Assembly (NCBI RefSeq): GCF_003094615.1
Contig: NZ_QDKO01000015.1
Location: 62,001-126,000, forward strand
Source of the DNA: Caulobacter radicis
GTDB lineage: Bacteria; Pseudomonadota; Alphaproteobacteria; Caulobacterales; Caulobacteraceae
Direction: 5' to 3'
Length of the DNA stretch: 64,000 nt
The notes below the pieces were generated by a model. It saw only the letters and a list, made by a program, of their open reading frames with translations. It ran no database searches and had not been told where the DNA came from. The position numbers and the translations under genes are program-made. Numbering within the stretch: the first letter of the stretch is position 1; every line of letters begins with the position of its first letter. Positions 38,965 to 47,273 of the stretch are shown one piece after another.

Positions 38965-39020
38965 CCCCTTAAGGGCCTTAACGCCTTGCCTCGACCGGCG
39001 TCGCGCGCGAAACCCTTCGC

Positions 39021-40022
39021 ATGACCGTTCCGCCGCTCGCCCCCTACCCCGCCACGCGCCTGCGCCGCCTGCGCCAGGCCGACTGGACCCGCCGCCTCGT
39101 CCGCGAGACGGAAGTACGTCCGTCCGACCTGATCTGGTCGATGGTGGTGCACGAGGGCGAAGGAACCGTCCCGGTGGCCTCCATGCCCGGCGTCGAGCGC
39201 CTCAGCGTCAAGGAAGCCGCCAAGGCCGCCGTCCGCGCCCGCGACCTGGGCATCCCGGCCATCGCCATCTTCCCCCACATCGACCCGTCGCGGAAGGACG
39301 CGACCGGCTCGATCGCCGCCGATCCCGACGGGGTGATCCCCCGCGCCGTGAAGGCCATGAAGGACGCCGCCCCCGAGGTCGGCATCATGTGCGACGTAGC
39401 GCTGGACCCCTTCACCGACCACGGCCACGACGGCGTGGTCGAGGGCGGCAAGATCCTCAACGACGCCACCATCGAGCGGCTGATCGAACAGGGCCTGATG
39501 CAGGCCGCCGCCGGCGCCGACATCCTGGCGCCATCCGACATGATGGACGGCCGCATCGGCCGTCTGCGCGGCGCGCTGGAGGCCGACGGCTGGCAGGACA
39601 CGATGATCATGTCCTACGCCGCCAAGTACGCCTCGGCCTTCTACGGCCCGTACCGCGACGCCATCGGCTCGGCGAAACTCTCGGCGGGCCAGGGCGACAA
39701 GAAGACCTACCAGATGGATCCCTCCAACATCGAGGAAGCCATCCGCGAGGTCGCCCTCGACATCGCCGAGGGCGCCGACATGGTCATGGTCAAGCCGGGC
39801 CTGCCGTATCTCGATATCCTGCGCCGACTGGTCGACGAGTTCCGCATGCCCACCTACGCCTTCCAGGTGTCGGGCGAGTACGCGATGATCAAGGCCGCCG
39901 GCGCCAATGGCTGGATCGACGAGGACCGCGCGATCCTTGAAAGCCTGGCCGCCTTCAAGCGCGCCGGCGCGGCCGGGATCATCACCTATTTCGCGCCCTG
40001 GGCGGCCGAGAAGCTGGGCTGA
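39021..40022 (+). CDS. hemB: Porphobilinogen synthase (delta-aminolevulinate dehydratase)
   Basis: Condenses two aminolevulinates into porphobilinogen. The 333-aa enzyme has the Schiff-base lysines in YAAKYASAFYG and MVMVKPGLPYLD. In the metal site the sequence is CDVALDPFTDHGHDG, with aspartates where zinc enzymes have cysteines, so it belongs to the Mg/K-type found in many alphaproteobacteria. The stop lies one base before the start of the AraC-type gene. Confidence 0.96.
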   Translation: MTVPPLAPYPATRLRRLRQADWTRRLVRETEVRPSDLIWSMVVHEGEGTVPVASMPGVERLSVKEAAKAAVRARDLGIPAIAIFPHIDPSRKDATGSIAADPDGVIPRAVKAMKDAAPEVGIMCDVALDPFTDHGHDGVVEGGKILNDATIERLIEQGLMQAAAGADILAPSDMMDGRIGRLRGALEADGWQDTMIMSYAAKYASAFYGPYRDAIGSAKLSAGQGDKKTYQMDPSNIEEAIREVALDIAEGADMVMVKPGLPYLDILRRLVDEFRMPTYAFQVSGEYAMIKAAGANGWIDEDRAILESLAAFKRAGAAGIITYFAPWAAEKLG

Positions 40023-40023
40023 G

Positions 40024-40893
40024 ATGGCCGCGCCGAGAACCGCCTTCGCACCAGGACGGTTCTACGGCGCGCCGACGATCGAGCGTCGGCTGCCCGGCGT
40101 GCGGCTGGCCCATCTGGCCGCCACCATGAGCGCCGAGCACGTCGACGAGCACAGCCACGACGACGCCCATTTCGTGCTGGCCACCCACGGCCGCTATGAA
40201 ACCACGGCCTGGGGCCCGGAAACCGAGGGGCCGGTCCTCGTCTACAATCCGCCCGGCGTGGTCCATCGCGACCGGTTCGTCGAAGCCGGCGGCTATTTCC
40301 TGGCCGTCAGCTTCGCCGCCGGCGACTGGCGAACCCTGGCCGACGGCGGCGCGGCGATCGACGCCCTGCGACTGACCGGCCCCGTCGCCCGCCGCGCGGC
40401 GCTGCGCCTCACCCGTTCGCTGCTCTCGGCCTACGCCGAGCCGCTGTCGCTGGAAGGGCTGAGCCTCGAACTGGCCGCAGAGGCTCTGGCGCCGCCTCGC
40501 GACGGCGATCACCGGCCGCCCTGGCTGGACCTGGCCGAAAGCTATCTGGCCGACGCCTTCGACCAGCCGATCGGCGTCGCCGACCTCGCCCGCGCCGCCG
40601 GAGTGCATCCCGTGCATCTAGCCCGCGGCTATCGCCGCTGGCTGGGCGCCGCGCCGGGCGAGCGGTTGCGCGCGCGGAGGCTCGAACGCGCCGCCGACCT
40701 GCTGATGCGAGGCCGCCTGCCGATCGGCGAGATCGCCCTGGCGGCGGGCTTCTGCGATCAGAGCCACCTCAACAGGCAGTTCCGCCAGGCCTATGGCGTG
40801 ACACCCGGGGAGTTCGCACGCCTTTGCAGCCCCCGCGCCGCCAGACGGCCCGATGTTTCAGGCGTCCAAGACGCGGCCGCGACCACGCCCTAG
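40024..40893 (+). CDS. AraC-family transcriptional regulator
   Basis: The 289-aa product has an N-terminal cupin-like sensor region with histidines (EHVDEHSHDDAHFVLATHG) and a C-terminal AraC DNA-binding domain: IGVADLARAAGVHPVHLARGYRR and the second HTH GEIALAAGFCDQSHLNRQFRQAYGVTPGEF (split by normal spacing). The ATG at 40024 follows hemB by one base, so it may be coupled. Its effector and targets are unknown. Confidence 0.9.
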   Translation: MAAPRTAFAPGRFYGAPTIERRLPGVRLAHLAATMSAEHVDEHSHDDAHFVLATHGRYETTAWGPETEGPVLVYNPPGVVHRDRFVEAGGYFLAVSFAAGDWRTLADGGAAIDALRLTGPVARRAALRLTRSLLSAYAEPLSLEGLSLELAAEALAPPRDGDHRPPWLDLAESYLADAFDQPIGVADLARAAGVHPVHLARGYRRWLGAAPGERLRARRLERAADLLMRGRLPIGEIALAAGFCDQSHLNRQFRQAYGVTPGEFARLCSPRAARRPDVSGVQDAAATTP

Positions 40894-40925
40894 CTTGACT
40901 GCGTAAGCCGTCGGAGTCGCCTGTC

Positions 40926-42017
40926 GTGAAACGCTTCCTGTTCGCCGCCGCCCTGGCCCTGGCGCCGCTGTCGACCGCCTCGGCCGCTCCCGACACCCCT
41001 ACCACCACTCCCACTGCCGAAGGACTGTCGGCCTCCAAGCTCGAGGCCATGTCGGTCGCCATCAAGGCCGGCCAGTTCCAGAAGATCACCAGCGTGCTGG
41101 TCGCCCGCCACGGCAAGCTGGTGTTCGAGGCCTACTACGACGACGGCAAGCCCGACGGCGGCGCGGAAGCGCGACGCAACACCCGCTCGGTGACCAAGAC
41201 CGTCACCGCCATGCTGGCCGGCGCGGCGATCGATCGCGGCGCGATCCCTGGCGTCGACGCGCCGATCAAGCCCTACCTGAAAAGCCGTCCGCCCGCCGCC
41301 GCGCCCGATCCGCGCAAGGACAAGGTCACGGTCAAGGACCTGATGACCATGAGCTCCATCGCCGAATGCGACGACGACAACCAGTTCTCGCGTGGCAACG
41401 AAGAGCGGATGTACCTGATCGAGGACTGGGTCGGCTTCTATCTCGACCTGCCGGTGCGCGGCTTTCCCGAATGGGTGCAGAAGCCCGCCGACGCGCCTTA
41501 CGGCCGCAGCTTCTCCTACTGCACGGCGGGGGTGACGACGCTGGGGGCGGTGGTCCAGGGCGCAGTCGGCAAGCCCCTGCCCGTCTTCGCCCGCGAGGCG
41601 CTGTTTGGTCCGCTGGGCATCGAAGGCGAGCGCTGGCAGGTCTCGCCGCTGGGCCTGGCGCAGGGCGGCGGCGGGCTTGGCCTGCGCAGTCGCGACCTGC
41701 TGAAGCTGGGTCAGCTCTATCTCGACGGCGGCAAGTGGAACGGTCGGCAGGTGCTGCCTGCGTCCTTCGTCCAGGCCGCCACCTCACCGCACGCCAACGC
41801 GCGGCCCGACACCGACTACGGCTACCTGATCTGGCTGCAGACCTTGGGCGGCCACAAGGTCTGGGCGATGAGCGGCACGGGCGGCAACAAGGTAGCCATC
41901 GTGCCCGACCTTGGAATCGTCGCGGTGGTCACCACGGTGAACTTCGACGTCCGCCAGCCGCACGCCATCACCGAGCGCCTGCTGACCGAGCACATCCTGG
42001 CGGCCGTCGAGCCCTGA
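40926..42017 (+). CDS. Exported serine hydrolase (class C beta-lactamase-like)
   Basis: The GTG at 40926 starts a protein of 363 aa with a signal peptide (to about residue 21). It carries the Ser-x-x-Lys motif in [10 protein letters not shown], the tyrosine motif in [12 protein letters not shown], and a C-terminal [15 protein letters not shown] segment in place of KTG. These features fit the esterase/peptidase branch of the family rather than a true beta-lactamase. It is downstream of the AraC-type gene on the same strand. Confidence 0.88.
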   Translation: MKRFLFAAALALAPLSTASAAPDTPTTTPTAEGLSASKLEAMSVAIKAGQFQKITSVLVARHGKLVFEAYYDDGKPDGGAEARRNTRSVTKTVTAMLAGAAIDRGAIPGVDAPIKPYLKSRPPAAAPDPRKDKVTVKDLMTMSSIAECDDDNQFSRGNEERMYLIEDWVGFYLDLPVRGFPEWVQKPADAPYGRSFSYCTAGVTTLGAVVQGAVGKPLPVFAREALFGPLGIEGERWQVSPLGLAQGGGGLGLRSRDLLKLGQLYLDGGKWNGRQVLPASFVQAATSPHANARPDTDYGYLIWLQTLGGHKVWAMSGTGGNKVAIVPDLGIVAVVTTVNFDVRQPHAITERLLTEHILAAVEP

Positions 42018-42045
42018 GGGTCCCGAATCCGCTAGTCTGGCGGGC

Positions 42046-42444
42046 ATGAGCAAGGTCCTCGACATCGTCACCGCCGTCATCCGCGACCAGGACGGCCGCA
42101 TGCTGCTGGTGCGCAAGCGCGGCACGGCGATTTTCATGAAGCCGGGCGGCAAGCGCGACGGCGGCGAGGACGACCTGACGGTCCTGGCCCGCGAGCTCGA
42201 CGAGGAACTGGGTTGCCGGCTGGTCTCGGCGACCTTGCTGGGCCGGTTCCGCGCCCCCGCCGCCAACGAGGCGGGGTACACGGTGCAGTCGGCGACCTAC
42301 CTCGCCGTAGTCGAGGGCGGCATCGCCGCCCAGGCCGAGATCGAGGAACTGGCCTGGATCGACCCGGCCTTCCCGCCGGCAGGCATGGCCCTGGCCCCGC
42401 TGCTGAAGGACGAGGTCATTCCCGCACTACTGGCTCTGGCCTGA
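42046..42444 (+). CDS. NUDIX hydrolase
   Basis: A 132-aa pyrophosphohydrolase. The Nudix box is intact and reads G-x5-E-x7-R-E-L-x-E-E-L-G around residues 32-54 (GGKRDGGEDD then LARELDEELG). The substrate is likely a nucleoside diphosphate derivative but cannot be named. Start ATG at 42046. Confidence 0.92.
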   Translation: MSKVLDIVTAVIRDQDGRMLLVRKRGTAIFMKPGGKRDGGEDDLTVLARELDEELGCRLVSATLLGRFRAPAANEAGYTVQSATYLAVVEGGIAAQAEIEELAWIDPAFPPAGMALAPLLKDEVIPALLALA

Positions 42445-42473
42445 CAATCTGCAACCCGTGCTATAGGGCGCGG

Positions 42474-42932
42474 ATGACGACGATCTACATCGACGCCGAC
42501 GCCTGCCCCGTGAAGGACGAGACCTACAAGGTCGCGGCCCGCAACGGCCTGAAGACCTATGTCGTCTCCAACAGCTGGATCCGCGTCCCCGCCACCCCCG
42601 CCATCGAGCAGATCGTGGTCGACGCCGGCCCCGACGTGGCCGACGACTGGATCGCCGAGCGCGCCGGTCCCGGCGACGTGGTGGTGACCAACGACATTCC
42701 CCTGGCCGACCGCGTGCTGAAGGCCGGCGGCCAGGCGATCGCGCCCAACGGCCGGGTGTTCACGAGCGACATGATCGGCTCGGCCCTGGCCAGCCGCTCC
42801 ATCGGCGAGCACCTGCGCTCGATGGGCGAGGTCACCAGCGGCCCCAAGGCCTTCGGCCCTCAGGACCGCAGCAAGTTCCTCCAGGCGCTCGACCAGGCCG
42901 TGGTCAAGGCAAGGCGCGTGGTCGTCCGATGA
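42474..42932 (+). CDS. YaiI/YqxD family protein (UPF0178, PIN-like)
   Basis: 152 aa from the ATG at 42474, beginning TIYIDADACPVKDETYKVA and containing GDVVVTNDIPLADRVLKAG and the terminal EHLRSMGE-GPKAFGPQDRSKFLQALD pattern. The acidic residues resemble PIN-type nuclease sites; the function is unproven. Its stop overlaps the arfB start by four bases. Confidence 0.93.
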   Translation: MTTIYIDADACPVKDETYKVAARNGLKTYVVSNSWIRVPATPAIEQIVVDAGPDVADDWIAERAGPGDVVVTNDIPLADRVLKAGGQAIAPNGRVFTSDMIGSALASRSIGEHLRSMGEVTSGPKAFGPQDRSKFLQALDQAVVKARRVVVR

Positions 42933-43351
42933 TCGAGATCACCTCCTGGCTGCGCATCGACGAGGACGAGCTGGTCGAGAAGGCCGCCCGCGCCTCGGGC
43001 CCCGGCGGCCAGCACGTCAACAAGACCTCGACGGCGATCGAGCTGCGCTTCGACGTCGCCAACTCCCCGTCCCTGACCGACGATATCAAGGCCCGCCTCA
43101 CCGCGCTGGGCGGCAGCCGCATGACCCAGGACGGCGTGCTGGTGCTGTTCGCCCAAGGCCATCGCTCGCAGGAGCTGAACCGCCAGGACGCCCGCGAGCG
43201 GCTGGTCGAGCTGATCCGCCGCGCCACCGAAAAGCCCAAGCCCCGCCGCCCGACCAAGCCGACCTACTCCAGCAAGCTCAAGCGGCTTGAGACGAAGACG
43301 AAGCGGTCGGGCGTGAAGTCGATGCGCGGCCGCGTCCGTCACGACGACTGA
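42929..43351 (+). CDS. arfB: Alternative ribosome-rescue peptidyl-tRNA hydrolase ArfB
   Basis: The 140-aa protein carries the release-factor GGQ motif in SGPGGQHVNKTSTAIELRF near residue 27 and a strongly basic C-terminal tail that inserts into the mRNA channel of stalled ribosomes. It frees nascent chains on non-stop ribosomes. ATGA overlap with the preceding yaiI-like gene. Confidence 0.93.
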   Translation: MIEITSWLRIDEDELVEKAARASGPGGQHVNKTSTAIELRFDVANSPSLTDDIKARLTALGGSRMTQDGVLVLFAQGHRSQELNRQDARERLVELIRRATEKPKPRRPTKPTYSSKLKRLETKTKRSGVKSMRGRVRHDD

Positions 43352-43364
43352 CCGCGCGCAGCGT

Positions 43365-43640
43365 CTAGTCGGGCTGGACGACGCCTACGCCCAAGCGGGC
43401 CCCGTCGGCCTGTTGCTCGACCACAAAGACGCCCTCGCCCTGGTTCAACTGGGTGAGCTGACCGGCGACGATGGTTCCGAAAAGATTGGCCAGAACGATG
43501 TCGGCCGAGCCCTGGCCGCCATCCTGGACCATCGCCTCCCAGTGCATCATCCGATAGGTGGAACCAGAGGCCTGCACGGCGAAGCCCGTGCCGCCATCGG
43601 CGTAAGACTGGATGTGCTCGGCGACCTGTCTGACGTTCAT
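43365..43640 (-). CDS. Small conserved-looking hypothetical protein
   Basis: The 91-aa product is soluble, with one Trp and repeated Gln/Gly, and may form a small alpha/beta fold (NVRQVAEHIQSY then strands). It has no recognisable motif. Convergent with arfB. An antisense ORF of similar length lies on the other strand; the minus frame is preferred because its start and composition look protein-like. Confidence 0.5.
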   Translation of the reverse strand: MNVRQVAEHIQSYADGGTGFAVQASGSTYRMMHWEAMVQDGGQGSADIVLANLFGTIVAGQLTQLNQGEGVFVVEQQADGARLGVGVVQPD

Positions 43641-43742
43641 GTTGTGAAGCTCTCCTCGCGCGGCCCTAGCAACCGCAGGGCGCCACCTTAAGGCGCAAGC
43701 CCCTTAACCGGAGATTGCGCCCTGGATGTTGTCGAGGCTTCT

Positions 43743-44255
43743 TCAGGCCAGACGCGGAATCGGCGGCCCGAACGAGAGGATTTCGTCCTTCCAGTCGGGT
43801 TCGGGGATCAGGCCGCCCAGCATCTTCTTCAGATAGAAGGCCAGGGCCGACTGCTCGTCCGCGCTCAGTTCGGAGCAGGCTTCCTGGTGCAGCGGCGTCA
43901 GCTCGTCGCGGATCCGTTGCAGCAACGCCGCCCCGGCGTCCGTGAGACGCACGACCACCTTGCGGCGATCATTCGGCGCCCCGCCGCGTTCGACCAGGCC
44001 GTCGCGGATCAGGCCGTCGATCGACCGGGTAAGGGTCGTGCGGTCGGCCGCCGAAAGCTTGGAAAGCCGCGTCATCGAACACTCGCCGAACCGGGCCAGC
44101 GACAGCATCGCCACCCACTTCGGAAACGACAGACCGTGACGCGCAACATGGTCGGCGGCCATCGCCCGCCGATGTTGCTCGGTCTGGTACATCAAATAGC
44201 TCAAATAGCTGGGCAGGGGCATGGATTGCCCCTCCCTCAAGTCATGCTCAGGCAT
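43743..44255 (-). CDS. MarR-family transcriptional regulator
   Basis: 170 aa from the ATG at 44255, preceded by a GGGGG ribosome site. The winged-helix DNA-binding part is SMTRLSKLSAADRTTLTRSIDGLIRDGLVER followed by the basic wing GAPNDRRKVVVRLTDAG. MarR proteins usually repress genes for stress or aromatic compound response. Its nearest neighbours give no clear target. Confidence 0.9.
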   Translation of the reverse strand: MPEHDLREGQSMPLPSYLSYLMYQTEQHRRAMAADHVARHGLSFPKWVAMLSLARFGECSMTRLSKLSAADRTTLTRSIDGLIRDGLVERGGAPNDRRKVVVRLTDAGAALLQRIRDELTPLHQEACSELSADEQSALAFYLKKMLGGLIPEPDWKDEILSFGPPIPRLA

Positions 44256-44407
44256 GGTGTCCCCCCGCGCCGTGCGCCTTGATCTCACAACCTCTGCTGT
44301 CGCGCAATCGCCACGAGGCCCCTAGCCCGCATAGCGTTCACCATGTCGCGAAACGCCTGTCTCGTCCGCACGTTCCGCAGGCGAGAAAGACCCCTCACGC
44401 GCGAATA

Positions 44408-45277
44408 TCAGCGGCGGGGCGGAGACGGCGCGGCGGGAGGGGCCGGCGGCGCCGGCGGGGCGGGCATGCCGCGCATGACGGTGATCCGCTTGACCCGGCC
44501 TGTGCAGCTCTTCAGCGACAGGCCCGGCGGCAGGCGAGCCTCGCCGCAGGCCTCGTCCAGCTGGTCCTGGGTCAGGCCGCGCGCGCCGCTGAGGTCGACG
44601 CCCTGGAAGCGCACGGCCGTGAAGTCCGCACCCTTGAAATCGGCGCCGGCGAAGCTGCCGCCGCGCAGGTGCGAAGCCGTCAGCGAGGCGTTGCGGAACT
44701 GGGCGCGGTCGAAGCGGCCGCCGCTGAGGTTGGAGCCGTTGATCTCGGCGTTCGAGAAGTCGGCGCCGCGGGCGTTCACGGACGACAGGTTCGAACCGTT
44801 CAGCTCGGCATTGGCCAGCCGGGCGTCGATCATCGTGGCGGCTTCCATGTTGGCGCCATGCATCTCCGACGAGGTCATGTCGGCGCGCGACAGGTTGGCG
44901 TTCTGGAAGTTGGCGCCGGCCGATTCCACGCCCGACAGGCGGGCGCCGTTGAAGTTGGCACCCTGGAAATTGGCGGCGCGCATCTCGGCGCCGCGCAGGT
45001 CGGCGCGGGTCAGGTCGGCCGCCGCGAAATTGGAGCCGTAGAACACCGCGCCGCGCAGGTCGGCGCCGATCAGGTTGGCCCTGGCGAAGTTGGCGCCATT
45101 GAACTTGGCGCCGGTCATCTTGCGGCCGGCCAGATCGCAGCTGACGCACACCCCGCCCAGAGACACCAGGCGCGCCACGTCCTTGTCCTCGATCGAGGCC
45201 TTGGCCTGGGCCTGGCCGGCCAGGGTCGTCAGACCCATGACCAGGGCGGCGGCGAGTGTCATGCCCATGCGGGCCAT
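44408..45277 (-). CDS. Exported pentapeptide-repeat protein
   Basis: A 289-aa protein with a signal peptide (ending AQA near residue 25), a cysteine pair GGVCVSCDL near residue 41, then about 35 tandem A(D/N)LXX pentapeptide repeats (residues 55-235, for example GANFARANLIGADLRGA) that form a right-handed beta-helix, and a Pro-rich C-terminal tail. Many pentapeptide proteins are cytoplasmic; this one appears to be exported. The role is unknown. Confidence 0.9.
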   Translation of the reverse strand: MARMGMTLAAALVMGLTTLAGQAQAKASIEDKDVARLVSLGGVCVSCDLAGRKMTGAKFNGANFARANLIGADLRGAVFYGSNFAAADLTRADLRGAEMRAANFQGANFNGARLSGVESAGANFQNANLSRADMTSSEMHGANMEAATMIDARLANAELNGSNLSSVNARGADFSNAEINGSNLSGGRFDRAQFRNASLTASHLRGGSFAGADFKGADFTAVRFQGVDLSGARGLTQDQLDEACGEARLPPGLSLKSCTGRVKRITVMRGMPAPPAPPAPPAAPSPPRR

Positions 45278-45455
45278 CGGCGGTCTCCGTTCGGTCGATA
45301 AGCGACCTTGCTTGGTAACGGTTTGAGCCCCGCACCGCCGCTAGACCACTTAAATCGCGGTAATGACGGGGATTCGGGATCCCCGTCGCCCGCCAAACGC
45401 TTGTTGGCCTTAGCCTTCCAGCGCCCGCCGCGTCAAACCGCCACGCCCTCCCCGG

Positions 45456-47225
45456 CTAGTAGAAAGTCACGTCGTCGAGCTCGAACCACAGCTTGGCGCC
45501 GGCCGGGCGCTCGCCCTCGACGCCGACCTGCAGCAGGTCGGTCCCGGTGAAGGCGGTCTTCTCCCGCCCCGCCGGCTTGAACCCCGAGAACGGCAGCTCG
45601 ATGGTCTTCCATTGCGGGCCCGCTTCGACCTTGGTCGTCCAGCGGCCGGTGGCGCCCACCAGGCTGACGACATAGGCGCCGCCATCGCCGCGCACGGCGA
45701 GCTTGAGACCCTTGAAGGCCGTGGCGTCGGTCGGAACCACCGAGCCCCGGGTCAGGGGCAGCAGGACGCCGGCCGAGGCGTCGTCCTTGCTGGCCATGCG
45801 CGCGCCGACGCTCAGGATCTTGCCGCCGCCCTCCCGCTCGATGATCTGCGACACCTCCAGGCTGCGGTCGCGACCGCCGTCGAAATCGTCCAGGCGCAGC
45901 GTGTCGAGGCTGGTGCGGCCGTCGGCGCGCTCGAAGTCGTCGACCAGGGCCTGGGCCTTCACCGCCGGCGGAGCGATACGGTCGTTGGCGGCCGAGCGCT
46001 TGGCGCCCGGGCCGTAGGATAGCTTGCCGTCGATGAAGACGCGCTCGACCTTGCGGACGTCGGAGATGGTCTCCCACGGCTTGCCGGACACCAGCACGAA
46101 GTCGGCCCGCTTGCCGGCCTCCAGCGTGCCGCGGTCGGCCAGCTGGTTCATGGCCCTGGCGCTGCCGGCGGTGCCGATGGTCAGGGCCTGGCTCGGCGTC
46201 AGGCCGGCCTGCACCAGCAGCTCCAGCTCGCGCAGGGTCGAGGAGCCGTGCGGCGTGCCGGTCATGCCCGCATCCGTGCCCAGGGCCAGCGGCACGCCGG
46301 CGTCGAACAGCGCCTTGGTGTTGGACAGGGCGTAGCCGAACTTCAGGCGGCTCTGGCGCGCGCGCGGGCTGTCGGGATCGGCCGGCGGCTTGGCGCCGGG
46401 CTTCACCGGCTCATAGACCGCCAGGGTCGGGGCGTAGAACAGGCCCGAGGCCTTGATGGAAGCAATCGTGCCGGCATCCAGCGGCTCGTCTTGAAGGCTG
46501 TGAGCGATGACGTCGACACCGCTGCTCGCCGCCACCTTGCCCTGCTCGACCGTCACCGTGTGGGTCAGCACCTTCAGGCCGTACTTGTGGGCCGTCTCGG
46601 TCAGCGCCTTCAGGGTCCAGGCGTCCATGGTGGTGTTGTCGGGCGCGCTGCCATAGCGCCAGCCGTCGGTGAAGGCCTTGATGGCGTCGGGTTTGTAAGC
46701 GGCGATCGCCTCGACGGCGGCGCGGGCGCCTTCCGGCGTGTCGACCCAGCGGGTGGTGGCCTGGTCGGCCCAGTCGGCGCCGTGGCCGCCCGGCGTACTG
46801 ATGCGGGCGACGAAATTGACGTGCGGCGCGGTCAGGGTCCCCAGCCACGCCCGGCGCGGCGCGAAGCTCTCGGGCTGCTGGTGGAAGTCGTTCACCGAGG
46901 TGACGCCGGCGGCCACATAGGCGTCGGCGATCTTGGGCGTGACGTCGGGAACGCCGTTGGGCGTCCAGTGGGTGTGGACGTCGAACAGGCCGGGGATCAG
47001 CGCCTCGCCCCTGGCGTCGACGATCGTCGCCCCCTTGGGCGCCTTCACCTTCGGGCCGACCGCCAGGATCCGCCCATTGTCGACCACCAGCGTCCCGCGA
47101 TACGGCGCCGCGCCCGTGGCGTCGAAGATCTCGGCGTTGACCACCGCCAGCGGCTGGGCGGCCGCCAAGGACGTGGAAAGCGCGGCGGCGCAGAGGCCGC
47201 CGAGCAGGATGCGGGCGCGGGTCAT
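45456..47225 (-). CDS. Exported amidohydrolase fused to a CIA30-like C-terminal domain
   Basis: 589 aa. Signal peptide to about residue 23, then an imidazolonepropionase-like amidohydrolase. Metal ligands are His84 and His86 in DVHTH, the lysine in IKAFTDG, histidines in LTHTVT and VIAHSLQ, and the aspartate in GTDAGMTG. From about residue 405 (VDDFERADGRTS) a second, all-beta domain resembles the CIA30/galactose-binding-like family and extends to the end (LWFELDDVTFY). The substrate of such exported amidohydrolases is often a dipeptide or lactam. The metalloprotease gene lies 48 bp upstream. Confidence 0.9.
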   Translation of the reverse strand: MTRARILLGGLCAAALSTSLAAAQPLAVVNAEIFDATGAAPYRGTLVVDNGRILAVGPKVKAPKGATIVDARGEALIPGLFDVHTHWTPNGVPDVTPKIADAYVAAGVTSVNDFHQQPESFAPRRAWLGTLTAPHVNFVARISTPGGHGADWADQATTRWVDTPEGARAAVEAIAAYKPDAIKAFTDGWRYGSAPDNTTMDAWTLKALTETAHKYGLKVLTHTVTVEQGKVAASSGVDVIAHSLQDEPLDAGTIASIKASGLFYAPTLAVYEPVKPGAKPPADPDSPRARQSRLKFGYALSNTKALFDAGVPLALGTDAGMTGTPHGSSTLRELELLVQAGLTPSQALTIGTAGSARAMNQLADRGTLEAGKRADFVLVSGKPWETISDVRKVERVFIDGKLSYGPGAKRSAANDRIAPPAVKAQALVDDFERADGRTSLDTLRLDDFDGGRDRSLEVSQIIEREGGGKILSVGARMASKDDASAGVLLPLTRGSVVPTDATAFKGLKLAVRGDGGAYVVSLVGATGRWTTKVEAGPQWKTIELPFSGFKPAGREKTAFTGTDLLQVGVEGERPAGAKLWFELDDVTFY

Positions 47226-47273
47226 GAGCGGTCGTCCTCGTTCGAAACGGGCGCTTTCAGACGCGCCCGTTCC

